A stretch of 64,000 bases of DNA from Streptomyces sp. JJ66 (GTDB taxonomy: Bacteria > Actinomycetota > Actinomycetes > Streptomycetales > Streptomycetaceae), in the NCBI RefSeq assembly GCF_019303495.1, contig NZ_JAEVFI010000003.1, positions 1 to 64,000 of the forward strand, read 5' to 3'. The notes beneath the pieces were generated by a model. That model worked only from the letters and a program-made list of their open reading frames with translations, had not been told where the DNA came from and did no database searches. Positions 8,897 through 18,541 of the stretch are shown here, piece by piece; position 1 is the stretch's first letter; every line of letters starts with the position of its first letter. The position numbers and the translations under genes are program-made.

Positions 8897-11121
8897 TGGG
8901 CGTCCGTGGCCTCGGCCTTGCCGCCTTCGCCGGAGCCCTCCTCGTCCTCCAGGACGGGGATGAGGGAGAGCTTGCCGCGCTGGTCGATCTCGGCGATCTC
9001 GACCTGGACCTTCTGGCCCACGCCGAGCACGTCCTCGACGTTCTCCACGCGCTTGCCGCCGGCGAGCTTGCGGATCTGCGAGATGTGCAGCAGGCCGTCC
9101 TTGCCGGGGAGCAGGGAGACGAACGCGCCGAACGTCGTCGTCTTCACCACGGTGCCCAGGTAGCGCTCGCCGACCTCGGGCATCGTCGGGTTGGCGATGC
9201 CGTTGATCGTGGTGCGGGCGGCCTCGGCGGCCGGGCCGTCGGCGGCACCGATGTAGATGGTGCCGTCGTCCTCGATGGTGATGTCGGCGCCGGTGTCCTC
9301 CTGGATCTGGTTGATCATCTTGCCCTTCGGGCCGATGACCTCACCGATCTTGTCCACGGGGATCTTGACGGTGATGATCCGCGGGGCGTTGGGGGACATC
9401 TCGTCCGGCACGTCGATGGCCTCGCCCATGACGTCCAGGATGTGCAGGCGCGCGTCCCGGGCCTGCTTGAGGGCCGCGGCCAGCACCGAGGCGGGGATGC
9501 CGTCCAGCTTGGTGTCGAGCTGCAGCGCGGTGACGAACTCGCGGGTACCGGCGACCTTGAAGTCCATGTCGCCGAACGCGTCCTCGGCGCCGAGGATGTC
9601 GGTGAGGGTGACGTAGTGCGTCTCGCCCTCGATCTCCTGCGAGATCAGGCCCATGGCGATACCGGCGACGGGCGCCTTCAGCGGCACACCGGCGTTGAGC
9701 ATCGACATGGTGGAGGCGCACACCGAGCCCATCGACGTCGAGCCGTTGGAGCCCAGCGCCTCGGAGACCTGCCGGATCGCGTAGGGGAACTCCTCGCGGG
9801 CCGGCAGCACCGGGATGAGGGCCCGCTCGGCCAGCGCCCCGTGGCCGATCTCGCGGCGCTTGGGGGAGCCGACGCGGCCGGTCTCACCGGTGGAGTAGGG
9901 CGGGAAGTTGTAGTTGTGCATGTAGCGCTTGCGGGTCACCGGGGAGAGGGTGTCCAGCTGCTGCTCCATGCGCAGCATGTTGAGCGTGGTGACGCCCAGG
10001 ATCTGCGTCTCGCCGCGCTCGAACAAGGCGGAGCCATGCACGCGCGGGATGGCCTCGACCTCGGCGGCCAGGGTGCGGATCTCGGCCACGCCACGGCCGT
10101 CGATGCGCTTCTTCTCCTTGATGACGCGCTCGCGCACGAGCTGCTTCGTCAGGGAGCGGTAGGCGGCGGAGATCTCCTTCTCGCGGCCCTCGAACTGCGG
10201 CAGCAGCTTCTCGGCGGCCACGGCCTTGACGCGGTCCAGCTCGCTCTCGCGCTCCTGCTTGCCGGCGATCGTCAGCGCCTGGGCCAGCTCGTCGCGCACG
10301 GCTGTGGACAGGGCGTCGAGCACGTCGTCCTGGTAGTCCATGAACACGGGGAACTCGCCGGTGGGCTTGGCGGCCTTGGCGGCCAGGTCCGACTGGGCCT
10401 TGCACAGCACCTTGATAAAGGGCTTGGCGGCTTCCAGACCGGCGGCCACGATCTCCTCGGTGGGCGCGCTGGCGCCGCCACGGACGAGCTCGATGGTCTT
10501 CTCGGTGGCCTCGGCCTCGACCATCATGATCGCCACGTCACCGTCGGGCAGGACGCGCCCGGCGACGACCATGTCGAAGACGGCGTCCTCCAGCTCGGTG
10601 TGCGTGGGGAACGCCACCCACTGCCCCTTGATCAGGGCGACGCGGGTGCCGCCGATGGGGCCGGAGAAGGGCAGGCCCGCGAGCTGCGTGGAGCAGGAGG
10701 CGGCGTTGATGGCGACCACGTCGTAGAGGTGGTCGGGGTTGAGGGCCATGATCGTCTCGACGACCTGGATCTCGTTGCGCAGGCCCTTCTTGAACGACGG
10801 GCGCAGCGGCCGGTCGATCAGGCGGCAGGTGAGGATCGCGTCCTCCGAGGGGCGGCCCTCGCGCCGGAAGAAGGAGCCGGGGATCTTGCCCGCGGAGTAC
10901 ATGCGCTCCTCGACGTCCACCGTGAGGGGGAAGAAGTCGAGCTGGTCCTTGGGCTGCTTGGAGGCGGTGGTGGCCGACAGCACCATGGTGTCGTCGTCCA
11001 GGTAGGCCACGGCCGAACCGGCGGCCTGCCGCGCGAGGCGGCCCGTCTCGAAGCGGATGGTGCGGGTGCCGAAGGCGCCGTTGTCGATGACGGCCTCGGC
11101 GTAGTGGGTCTCGTTCTCCAC
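8893..11121 (-). CDS. pnp: Polyribonucleotide nucleotidyltransferase (PNPase / guanosine pentaphosphate synthetase)
   Basis: PNPase degrades RNA phosphorolytically from the 3' end and can also add 3' tails; the Streptomyces enzyme is also called guanosine pentaphosphate synthetase. The 742-aa protein has two RNase PH domains (the second near [13 protein letters not shown]), an intervening helical domain, a KH domain with [13 protein letters not shown], and an S1 domain with [19 protein letters not shown]. The GTG start at 11121 has GAGGAG upstream. It follows rpsO on the same strand, separated by 287 bases with a hairpin. Confidence 0.97.
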   Translation of the reverse strand: MENETHYAEAVIDNGAFGTRTIRFETGRLARQAAGSAVAYLDDDTMVLSATTASKQPKDQLDFFPLTVDVEERMYSAGKIPGSFFRREGRPSEDAILTCRLIDRPLRPSFKKGLRNEIQVVETIMALNPDHLYDVVAINAASCSTQLAGLPFSGPIGGTRVALIKGQWVAFPTHTELEDAVFDMVVAGRVLPDGDVAIMMVEAEATEKTIELVRGGASAPTEEIVAAGLEAAKPFIKVLCKAQSDLAAKAAKPTGEFPVFMDYQDDVLDALSTAVRDELAQALTIAGKQERESELDRVKAVAAEKLLPQFEGREKEISAAYRSLTKQLVRERVIKEKKRIDGRGVAEIRTLAAEVEAIPRVHGSALFERGETQILGVTTLNMLRMEQQLDTLSPVTRKRYMHNYNFPPYSTGETGRVGSPKRREIGHGALAERALIPVLPAREEFPYAIRQVSEALGSNGSTSMGSVCASTMSMLNAGVPLKAPVAGIAMGLISQEIEGETHYVTLTDILGAEDAFGDMDFKVAGTREFVTALQLDTKLDGIPASVLAAALKQARDARLHILDVMGEAIDVPDEMSPNAPRIITVKIPVDKIGEVIGPKGKMINQIQEDTGADITIEDDGTIYIGAADGPAAEAARTTINGIANPTMPEVGERYLGTVVKTTTFGAFVSLLPGKDGLLHISQIRKLAGGKRVENVEDVLGVGQKVQVEIAEIDQRGKLSLIPVLEDEEGSGEGGKAEATDAQ

Positions 11122-11365
11122 CAGGGTTGTCTCCTCGTACGTGTCCGCCGCGCGGGTCGCCGCGGACTGCTGCGGTGGAGCGCTCCCCGGGTGCCGGTCT
11201 TCGATCGAAGCTCCCGGACGTGCTGTGGGCTTGTCCGGGGGCCACTACCGAGGACCGGCTGGAAGCGGGTGCGCCCCGCCGTGTGGTGTTCGGTTGTCGG
11301 GTGGGTAGCTGTGCGTACCTGTGGGGCCAGCCTACAAAGCTCCGGCGCTCCACGGGGTACGACGA

Positions 11366-11398
11366 AGGGAGCGGCCCCCGATTACGGAACCGCTCCCT
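11366..11398 (-). terminator. rpsO-pnp intergenic hairpin
   Basis: A 9-bp stem (11366-11374 with 11390-11398) lies 11 bases past the rpsO stop codon. By analogy with known rpsO-pnp operons it may be a partial terminator and a ribonuclease processing site that sets pnp expression; the sequence shows only the hairpin. The rest of 11122-11365 holds no gene. Confidence 0.6.
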
Positions 11399-11408
11399 CC
11401 GTCACGAC

Positions 11409-11702
11409 TCAGCGCGCGCCGCCCGCCGCACCGCGGCGGATGCCGAGGCGGTCGACCAGGGCGCGGAAGCGTGTGATGTCCTTCTTGGCCAGGTACTGCA
11501 GCAGGCGGCGGCGCTGGCCGACCAGCAGCAGCAGACCCCGGCGCGAGTGGTGGTCGTGCTTGTGCGTCTTCAGGTGCTCGGTGAGGTCCTTGATGCGCTG
11601 CGTGAGCAGGGCCACCTGAACCTCGGGGGAGCCGGTGTCGCCCTCCTTGGTGGCGTACTCGGAGATGATCTGCTTCTTCGTCGCGGCGTCGAGAGAGGAC
11701 AC
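11409..11702 (-). CDS. rpsO: 30S ribosomal protein S15
   Basis: S15 binds 16S rRNA and helps assemble the central domain of the 30S subunit. The 97-aa protein is full length and has the typical [31 protein letters not shown] and [11 protein letters not shown] segments. The GTG start at 11702 has AAGGAG five bases upstream. It is the first gene of the rpsO-pnp-protease-dapB direction. The 240 bases up to eccD should contain its promoter, but I could not pick out a clear one. Confidence 0.97.
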   Translation of the reverse strand: MSSLDAATKKQIISEYATKEGDTGSPEVQVALLTQRIKDLTEHLKTHKHDHHSRRGLLLLVGQRRRLLQYLAKKDITRFRALVDRLGIRRGAAGGAR

Positions 11703-11942
11703 GCGTACTCCTTCTGGGTTTCACTGCCCTACGGTGCCAAAGACCGCGGGTGGCCGCCGAGTGCCCCTGGTCTGCGTCTCAGGGGAGCTTCCGGGACTCG
11801 GGAGGCGGGGCTCGCTGGGCGCTGCTCCCCCAGAGCGACCGCTCCGGAGGGTGCGTACACAAACGGCCGCCCGTAGCTTACACCAGGCGGGTGGCCCGCC
11901 CGCACCGGCCGGGCTGGCCCTTTTGGCCGGGCCGCTGGCGGT

Positions 11943-13418
11943 TCAGCTCGTCATCGAGCGGGCGGCGCTGTAGACGTCCAGCGCCGCCAGGGCCAGCGGG
12001 GTCAGGGACAGCAGCACCAGGCCGTCGAACAGGTCCAGCAGGCGGCCCCAGAACGGGGTGAGGCCCGCGCGCGGGACGATCAGGCCGATCGCGGTGAGCA
12101 GGGCGGCACCGGCGGCCAGAGCGGCGGCCAGCCACAGGGTGCGCAGCCCGCCGCCGTCCTGGCTGGGCGGGGTGTGCAGCGCGAGCGCGAGCAGGAGCAG
12201 CGCGATCGCGGTGGCCCCGGCGGCCAGCGCGCAGCTGATCTGTGAGGTGTAGCGGAACAGCCGGGCGCGCAGCAGCAGGGCCAGGCCGGTGACCAGCGCG
12301 AGGATCTGCGCCCACACGTTGTGCGCGAAGCCCAGCACGGCCGCGGCACCGACCACGACGACGGAGCAGCCGCCGACCAGGCCCAGCAGCATGCCGTGCC
12401 CGCGCCGGACCTGCCCCAGGATGCGGTCGGGGTCCACCGGGCCGGGGTCGGCCGGGGCGAAGGGGTCCTCGGCGGCGACGCCGGTGACGTCCTGGCCGGG
12501 GCGCGGCGGGGCGTAGCCGATGGGCAGCCGGGCGAAGCGGGCGGACAGCCCGGGCAGGAAGCCGACGATGCCGATGGCCACCGGCGCGCACACGGCGGCA
12601 CCAGCCAGCGCGCTGGCGTCGAGCAGGATCATGCCGAACACGGCGAGCGTGCCGATGGCGGCGGCGAACGCGGCGGCCACAAACGGTGCCTCACGGCCCG
12701 GCAGCAGCGCGATCAGCACGGCGGCCGCCAGCAGTACGGCCACGCAGCCCAGCAGGAACTGCAGCCGGCCCACGCCGTGCCCCTCCTGCAGCGGCAGCAC
12801 GCCCGATCCGGCGATCATGGCGTGCGGCAGCGCGGCGAGGCCCAGGGCCGTTCCCGTGCCGCGGTCGTCGTACACCCGGGCGCGCACGGCGGCCAGGGCG
12901 AGGAGCAGCACGGAGGTGACCCCGGCGATGACCCCGGCGAGGCTGTGCATGTCGTGGCCAGCCGGGTCGGAGTACCACAGCACCCCGGCCATCAGCGTCA
13001 GCAGCACCACGCCGCCGGTCAGCCCCGCGCCGCGCATCAGCCGGTCGGTCCACAGGGTGCGGTCGCGGGCGACGGCGGTGGCCACGGCGTCGGAGACGTC
13101 GTCGAACACGGCCGGGGGCAGCGAGTCCGCGAACGGGCGCAGGCTCAGCACCTCGCCGTCCAGCACACGCTGGGCCAGCAGCGAGCGGCCGCCATCCAGC
13201 ACCGTCCCGTCCCGGCGCACCAGGTGGTAGCCGACCGGGGCCCCCTCACCGGGCGTCTGCGCGGACAGCCGCAGGATCTCCGGGTAGAGGTCCGCCACCG
13301 GGATGTCCTCGGGCAGGGCCACATCGATCCGGCTGTCGGGCGCGACGATGGTCACCCGGCAGAAACCGGTGGCGGTCGCTGTCGGCGCGAGCGCCGTCGC
13401 ACCTGCTGACGTACTCAC
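11943..13418 (-). CDS. eccD: ESX type VII secretion integral membrane protein EccD
   Basis: EccD forms the transmembrane vestibule of the ESX channel. The 491-aa product has a soluble N-terminal ubiquitin-like domain (about residues 1-95: CRVTIVAPDSRIDVALPEDIPVADL start) followed by about eleven hydrophobic helices, the expected architecture. A GTG at 13418 with AGGGGG just upstream is preferred to the GTG five codons earlier at 13433. It diverges from eccC across a 192-base spacer. The assignment is strong on topology and context. Confidence 0.9.
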   Translation of the reverse strand: MSTSAGATALAPTATATGFCRVTIVAPDSRIDVALPEDIPVADLYPEILRLSAQTPGEGAPVGYHLVRRDGTVLDGGRSLLAQRVLDGEVLSLRPFADSLPPAVFDDVSDAVATAVARDRTLWTDRLMRGAGLTGGVVLLTLMAGVLWYSDPAGHDMHSLAGVIAGVTSVLLLALAAVRARVYDDRGTGTALGLAALPHAMIAGSGVLPLQEGHGVGRLQFLLGCVAVLLAAAVLIALLPGREAPFVAAAFAAAIGTLAVFGMILLDASALAGAAVCAPVAIGIVGFLPGLSARFARLPIGYAPPRPGQDVTGVAAEDPFAPADPGPVDPDRILGQVRRGHGMLLGLVGGCSVVVVGAAAVLGFAHNVWAQILALVTGLALLLRARLFRYTSQISCALAAGATAIALLLLALALHTPPSQDGGGLRTLWLAAALAAGAALLTAIGLIVPRAGLTPFWGRLLDLFDGLVLLSLTPLALAALDVYSAARSMTS

Positions 13419-13610
13419 CGGGAGCCCCCTCACTGATGTATCACTGTGCGCACGCGGCGAGGCTCACCCTATCCGGCCCGGTGGCATGGACCTGAAAGCA
13501 GGCAAGGGGCGGCAAGTAGGATCGCCCTCGCGCGGAGGGGAGCCGGCGCCACGGGGGCGTGACGGCCGGTTCAGTGGACCTCCGGACCTGTCGTTGAGGA
13601 TTGGTACGCC

Positions 13611-16600
13611 GTGAGCCAGATCGTCGTCAAGCGCCCGCCGCGGGCACTCCCCGGGGACGTGCCCGGTGAGCAGCTGCGCCTGGAGCCGCCGCCGGAGCTG
13701 CCGCGCGGTCAGCAGGAAGGCGTGCTGATGCAGGTCGTGCCCATGCTGGGCATGGGCGGCTCGGTGGTGTTCTTCTTCATGTCGCCCAACCCGTTCATGC
13801 GGATCATGGGCTCGATCATGGCCGTCTCGACGGTGGCCATGGTCGTCTTCACCATCGTGCGCTTCCGCCGCGGCACCCAGGGCCAGATGGCACAGCTGCG
13901 GCGCGACTACCTCAAGTACCTGGCGCAGACGCGGCGGACCGTACGTGCCACGGCGGCCAGGCAGCGCGACGCGCAGTTCTACCTGCACCCCGCGCCCGAA
14001 CAGCTGTGGTCGCTGGTCGCCGAGGGCAGCCGGGTGTGGGAACGCCGTGCGGGCGACGACGACTTCGGCCAGGTCAGGGTGGGACTGGGGGAACAGCGGC
14101 TCGCCTCCCCCCTGGTAGCCCCTGACACCGCGCCCGTGGACGAGCTGGAGCCGCTGACCGCCGGAGCCATGCAGCGCTTCCTGGCCACCCACAGCACCCT
14201 CGACGGGCTGCCGATGGCGGTGTCGATGCGCGCCTTCTACCACCTGACGGTCTCCGGCCACGCCGACTCCGCGTACGGCGCGGCCCGGGCGATGGTGGCG
14301 CAGCTGGCCGCCCTGCACTCCCCCGACGACCTCGTGGTGGCGGTAGCCGCCGGGGACCGCGAGTCCGCTGACCGCTGGGAGTGGGTCAAGTGGCTGCCGC
14401 ACGCCCAGCACGGCGAGGTGGACGGCGCTGGCAGCCGCCGGCTGATCAGCGCCGACCTGGTGGAGCTGGAGGAGCTGCTGCGGCCCCGGCTGGAGGGCCG
14501 CACCCGGTTCCACCCGCAGGCCCCGCCGCTGCTGGAACAGCCGCACGTGGTGCTCATCCTGGATGGCGCCGCCGTGCCGCCGACGTCCGCCTTCGCCTCG
14601 CCCGAGGGCATGCAGGGCGTGACCGTCGTCGAGGTCGTGGGCGGTGAACTGCGCGAACCGCGCGGCGGGCTGTCGGTCGTCGTGCGGCCGGGCGAACTGC
14701 GGCTGGAGTCCGGCCGTGGCGTGGTCTACGAGGGGCAGCCGGACACCCTGGCCCGGCCCGCCGCCGAGGCGCTGGCCCGGCAGCTGGCGCCGCTGCGGAT
14801 GAGCGGCGGCGGCGACGAGGACGAACCGCTGCTGGCCAACCTGGAGTTCACCGACCTGCTCGCGCTCGGGGACGCCGCGTCCGTGGACGTCGCCCGCACC
14901 TGGCGGCCGCGGGCCCAGGGCGAGCGGCTGCGGGTGCCGATCGGCGTCGGCGTGGACGGCCAGCCCGTCATGCTGGACCTCAAGGAAGCGGCCCAGGACG
15001 GCATGGGGCCGCACGGTCTGTGCGTGGGCGCCACCGGCTCCGGCAAGTCCGAGCTGCTGCGCACCCTGGTGCTGGGCCTGGCGGTGACGCACTCCTCGCA
15101 GACGCTGAACTTCGTGCTCGCCGACTTCAAGGGCGGCGCGACGTTCGCGGGCATGTCGCAGATGCCGCACGTCGCCGCCGTCATCACCAACCTGGCCGAC
15201 GACCTCACCCTCGTGGACCGCATGGGCGACTCCATCCGTGGCGAACTCAACCGGCGTCAGGAGATGCTGCGCGACGCGGGCAACTACGCCAACATCCACG
15301 ACTACGAGAAGGCCCGCGCCGCCGGTGCGCCGCTGGACCCGATCGCCTCGCTGGTCATCGTCATCGACGAGTTCAGCGAACTGCTTACGGCCAAGCCGGA
15401 TTTCATCGACATGTTCATCCAGATCGGCCGCATCGGCCGGTCGCTGGGCGTCCACCTGCTGCTGGCCTCGCAGCGCCTGGAGGAGGGGCGGCTGCGCGGG
15501 CTGGAGACCTACCTGTCGTACCGCATCGGCCTGCGCACCTTCTCGGCCGCCGAGTCGCGCACCGCCATCGGCGTGCCCGACGCTTACCACCTGCCCTCGG
15601 TACCGGGTTCGGGTTACCTGAAGTTCGGCACCGACGAGATGACCCGGTTCAAGGCCGCCTACGTCTCCGGCGTCTACCGCGCGGGCGGCTCCGGGCCGGT
15701 GACACCGGCGGGCGGGCCGAGCGTTGAGCGGCGTCCAGCCGTGTTCACCGCCGCGCGGGTGCCCGTGCGGTACGCGCGGCCCGAACCCGCCGAGCCGACC
15801 ATCCCGGCACCCGCGGCACCGGCCGAGGACGACGCGCTGGCCGACACCGTGCTGGATGTGATCGTGCGCCGCCTGGAGGGGCAGGGACCGCCCGCGCACC
15901 AGGTGTGGCTGCCGCCGCTGGACAAGGCGTCCCCGCTGGACGAACTGCTGCCGGGCCTGGCACCGGTGGAGCACCGCGGGCTGACGGTGCCCGACGCCAC
16001 GCTGACCGGGCGGCTCGTTGTGCCCCTCGGCCTCGTCGACAAGCCGTTCGAGCAGCGGCGCGAGGTGCTGTACTGCGACTTCTCCGGCGCCGCCGGGCAC
16101 ATGCTGCTCATCGGCGGGCCGCAGTCGGGCAAGTCGACGCTGCTGCGCACTCTGGTGACGTCCTTCGCGCTGACCCACACCCCGGCGGAGGTCCAGTTCT
16201 ACGGGCTGGACTTCGGCGGTGGCGGCATGTCGGCCGTCGCCGGGCTGCCGCACGTCGGCGGTGTCGCCTCCCGGCTCGACCCGGAGCGGGTGCGCCGCAC
16301 CGTGGCCGAGGTCGCGGGCGTCCTGGTCCAGCGCGAGGAGTACTTCCGCACCCACAGCATCGACTCCGTGGCCACCTACCGGCGCCGGCGGGCCCGGGGC
16401 GAGATCAGCGACCAGCCGTTCGGTGACGTGTTCCTGGTCATCGACGGCTGGGGCGCGTTCAAGCAGGAGTACGACACGCTGACGGAGGTCGTCACCGACA
16501 TCGCCAGCCGCGGCCTGGGCTACGGCATCCACGTCGTCATCGCGGCCTCCCGCAGCATGGAACTGCGGCCCGCGCTGAAGGACCAGCTGATGAACCGCCT

Positions 16601-17582
16601 GGAACTGCGCCTGGGCGATCCGATGGACTCCGAGTTCGACCGCAAGATCGCCCGCAACGTGCCCCCGGGCGTACCGGGCCGTGGGCAGACCCCGCAGAAG
16701 CTGCACTTCATGGCGGCGATGCCGCGCATCGACGGCGGCAACGACGCCGACAACCTCTCCGAGGCGACCGAGCACACCGTGGCCCGCGTACGGGAAGCGT
16801 GGCCCTACGCCGAGGCACCCGCCGTGCGGCTCCTGCCCCGCGAAGTCCCCGCCCACCAGCTGCCCCGGGGCCACGAACACCCCGAGCGCGGCGTCGCCTT
16901 CGGCCTGGACGAGACGAACCTGGAGCCGGTCTACCTCGACTTCGAGACCGACCCGTTCCTCCTCATCCTCGGCGAGAGCGAATCCGGCAAGACGGCCCTC
17001 ATTCGGCTGCTCGCCCAGCAGATCACCGAGCGCTACACACCCGACGAAGCCCGCATCGTCGTCACCGACTACCGGCGCGGCCTGCTCGGCGATATCCCCG
17101 ACTCGCACCTGATCGTGTACGCCGCGATGGCCAACTCCATGGACAGCCACATGTCGGCGATGGCCGACCTGATGGAAAAGCGCACCCCGCCGGACGACGT
17201 CACCCCGCAACAGCTGCGGGACCGCAGCTGGTGGTCCGGGCCGCGCATCTTCATCATCGTCGACGACTACGAACTCGTCGCCACCTCCAACGGCAACCCG
17301 CTCGCGGTGCTCACCGAACACCTGCCGTTCGCCCGCGACATCGGCGTGCGCTTCATCATCGCCCGCAACTCCTCGGGCGGGTCGCGTGCGTTCTTCGAGT
17401 CGTTCATGCAGCGCTTCAAGGAGCTGGGCGCGCAGGGCGTCGTCCTGTCGGGTGATCCGTCCGAGGGTGACCTCATCGGCAAGGTCCGCCCCCGCCGCAT
17501 GCCCCCCGGCCGCGCCATCTTCGCCTCCCGCAAGCGGGGCACGCCGCTGGTGCAGGTGGGCTGGCGACCGCCGGTGCAGTAG
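13611..17582 (+). CDS. eccC: ESX type VII secretion ATPase EccC
   Basis: EccC is the FtsK/SpoIIIE-type motor that recognises and drives export of WXG100 substrates. The 1323-aa protein has two N-terminal membrane helices (about residues 43-88). Three ATPase domains follow, with Walker A motifs GATGSGKS (473-480), GGPQSGKST (835-843) and GESESGKT (1121-1128) and Walker B segments VIVIDEF, VFLVIDGW and IFIIVDDY. The third Walker B, with two Asp, and the second, with Asp-Gly, lack the Asp-Glu pair of the first; unequal ATPase domains are known in this family. The GTG at 13611 has GAGGA about ten bases upstream. A TAGGAT hexamer at 13516-13521 is a possible -10 without an obvious -35. It is a single fused gene rather than split EccCa/EccCb. 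Confidence 0.96.
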   Translation: MSQIVVKRPPRALPGDVPGEQLRLEPPPELPRGQQEGVLMQVVPMLGMGGSVVFFFMSPNPFMRIMGSIMAVSTVAMVVFTIVRFRRGTQGQMAQLRRDYLKYLAQTRRTVRATAARQRDAQFYLHPAPEQLWSLVAEGSRVWERRAGDDDFGQVRVGLGEQRLASPLVAPDTAPVDELEPLTAGAMQRFLATHSTLDGLPMAVSMRAFYHLTVSGHADSAYGAARAMVAQLAALHSPDDLVVAVAAGDRESADRWEWVKWLPHAQHGEVDGAGSRRLISADLVELEELLRPRLEGRTRFHPQAPPLLEQPHVVLILDGAAVPPTSAFASPEGMQGVTVVEVVGGELREPRGGLSVVVRPGELRLESGRGVVYEGQPDTLARPAAEALARQLAPLRMSGGGDEDEPLLANLEFTDLLALGDAASVDVARTWRPRAQGERLRVPIGVGVDGQPVMLDLKEAAQDGMGPHGLCVGATGSGKSELLRTLVLGLAVTHSSQTLNFVLADFKGGATFAGMSQMPHVAAVITNLADDLTLVDRMGDSIRGELNRRQEMLRDAGNYANIHDYEKARAAGAPLDPIASLVIVIDEFSELLTAKPDFIDMFIQIGRIGRSLGVHLLLASQRLEEGRLRGLETYLSYRIGLRTFSAAESRTAIGVPDAYHLPSVPGSGYLKFGTDEMTRFKAAYVSGVYRAGGSGPVTPAGGPSVERRPAVFTAARVPVRYARPEPAEPTIPAPAAPAEDDALADTVLDVIVRRLEGQGPPAHQVWLPPLDKASPLDELLPGLAPVEHRGLTVPDATLTGRLVVPLGLVDKPFEQRREVLYCDFSGAAGHMLLIGGPQSGKSTLLRTLVTSFALTHTPAEVQFYGLDFGGGGMSAVAGLPHVGGVASRLDPERVRRTVAEVAGVLVQREEYFRTHSIDSVATYRRRRARGEISDQPFGDVFLVIDGWGAFKQEYDTLTEVVTDIASRGLGYGIHVVIAASRSMELRPALKDQLMNRLELRLGDPMDSEFDRKIARNVPPGVPGRGQTPQKLHFMAAMPRIDGGNDADNLSEATEHTVARVREAWPYAEAPAVRLLPREVPAHQLPRGHEHPERGVAFGLDETNLEPVYLDFETDPFLLILGESESGKTALIRLLAQQITERYTPDEARIVVTDYRRGLLGDIPDSHLIVYAAMANSMDSHMSAMADLMEKRTPPDDVTPQQLRDRSWWSGPRIFIIVDDYELVATSNGNPLAVLTEHLPFARDIGVRFIIARNSSGGSRAFFESFMQRFKELGAQGVVLSGDPSEGDLIGKVRPRRMPPGRAIFASRKRGTPLVQVGWRPPVQ

Positions 17583-17596
17583 CCCGGTACGCCCGG

Positions 17597-17646
17597 GCAT
17601 GCGAGGGGCGGGACACTCCTGGTGGAGCGTCCCGCCCCTCGCATGC
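17597..17646. terminator. Strong hairpin after eccC
   Basis: A perfect 17-bp stem (17597-17613 with 17630-17646) with a 16-base loop begins 15 bases past the eccC stop. It can serve both strands between the convergent eccC and WXG100 genes. Confidence 0.85.
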
Positions 17647-17742
17647 CTTCCGGAAGCCCGCACGCTGCCAGGCTGCGGACCGAGGCGCCCAGACGGCTGA
17701 CCCAGTTACACCAGGCGGCGTCTCACGGCAGCAAACACGACG

Positions 17743-17783
17743 ACGAGGGTGGACGCCCCCTCCGTGCGGGCGTCCACCCTCGT
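17743..17783. terminator. Strong hairpin after the WXG100 operon
   Basis: A perfect 16-bp stem (17743-17758 with 17768-17783) with a 9-base loop lies 22 bases past the stop of the last WXG100 gene. With the neighbouring hairpin at 17597 it insulates the two convergent units. Confidence 0.85.
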
Positions 17784-17804
17784 ACGAGAGCAGTTGAGCG
17801 GTGC

Positions 17805-18095
17805 TCAGCTCTGGAAGCGCTGAGCAGCCTTGAGGTCTGTACCGCTGTAGCCGTCAGTAGCCCCAAGAAGAGCCTTGGAGATGTCCTGAAGCGTGTTCTT
17901 CAGGTCTTCCACGTTCTGCTCCCAGCCGGTCTGCTTGGCGTGGAAGGCTTGCTGAGCCTCACCCTCCCACGTGGCAACGACCTTCATGACCTTGCTGTGC
18001 AGGTTCTCCAAGTCAGTAGCGATGTCAGTCGCTGCCTTGCCGATGTCCTCGGACGCCTTGATGACGGTTCCGTAACTGACTTCGATGTTCGTCAT
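17805..18095 (-). CDS. WXG100 (ESAT-6-like) protein with YxxxD export motif
   Basis: This 96-aa protein has the WXG100 design: two helices joined by the W43-E-G45 turn. The C-terminal tail contains Y83-S-G-T-D87, which fits the YxxxD/E signal recognised by ESX secretion. It is expected to leave the cell as a heterodimer with the adjacent 109-aa WXG100 protein. The ATG at 18095 has AGGGG upstream. It is the last gene of the five-gene operon that starts at 21935. Whether it corresponds to the EsxA or EsxB name is not decided here. Confidence 0.9.
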   Translation of the reverse strand: MTNIEVSYGTVIKASEDIGKAATDIATDLENLHSKVMKVVATWEGEAQQAFHAKQTGWEQNVEDLKNTLQDISKALLGATDGYSGTDLKAAQRFQS

Positions 18096-18133
18096 GTGAT
18101 CCCCTGGTTCCTACTTGCGCGTCGGCGTTGGAG

Positions 18134-18463
18134 TCAGATGAAGTCGCTGATCGGGCTGGAGCCGTGGATCTTCTTGAAGTTCTCCATCTGATCCAGTTCG
18201 TTCGCGGTGAAGCCGTCCTTGCTCAACTGCAACGCTTCTTCCATGAAGCGGAGCTTGTCGTTGAGTTTGCGAGCGTACTGGTTGGCCTGGTTCTGCAAGT
18301 TGTTGTAGGCGCCCGACGCTGACCCCTTCCAGCCGCTTTCGACGGAGTCCACCGTGGCGTTCATCCTGCTGAGCGTCGACTGCAGCGTCGTCTGCATGCC
18401 CTGACACTCGGAGATGAGATCTTTGAGTTGCTGCTCTTCTGACTTAAAGCCTTGTCCAGCCAT
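18134..18463 (-). CDS. WXG100 (ESAT-6-like) protein
   Basis: The 109-aa protein has a W45-K-G47 turn between two amphipathic helices, typical of WXG100 proteins. It has an extended tail without a YxxxD/E motif (the nearest is F85-TAN-E89, with Phe instead of Tyr). An excellent ribosome site (GAAGGAGG) precedes the ATG at 18463. It lies 38 bases upstream of the second WXG100 gene and is probably its heterodimer partner, the other chain carrying the export signal. Confidence 0.9.
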   Translation of the reverse strand: MAGQGFKSEEQQLKDLISECQGMQTTLQSTLSRMNATVDSVESGWKGSASGAYNNLQNQANQYARKLNDKLRFMEEALQLSKDGFTANELDQMENFKKIHGSSPISDFI

Positions 18464-18541
18464 TGCGCTCCTCCTTCAGAGCTCGCGGGTTGTGCTTGAT
18501 GGTTCCTGGTGACGGGACGCCACCAGGCGCCCACTCGGTTC

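Noticed and set aside
8824..11619. Large plus-strand frame opposite pnp and rpsO
   Set aside because: Antisense shadow of two well-identified genes; no motif or ribosome site.
13464..17663. A 1399-codon open frame antisense to eccC
   Set aside because: It mirrors eccC, lacks any recognisable domain and is Arg/Gly/His-rich, as expected from an antisense frame in high-GC DNA.
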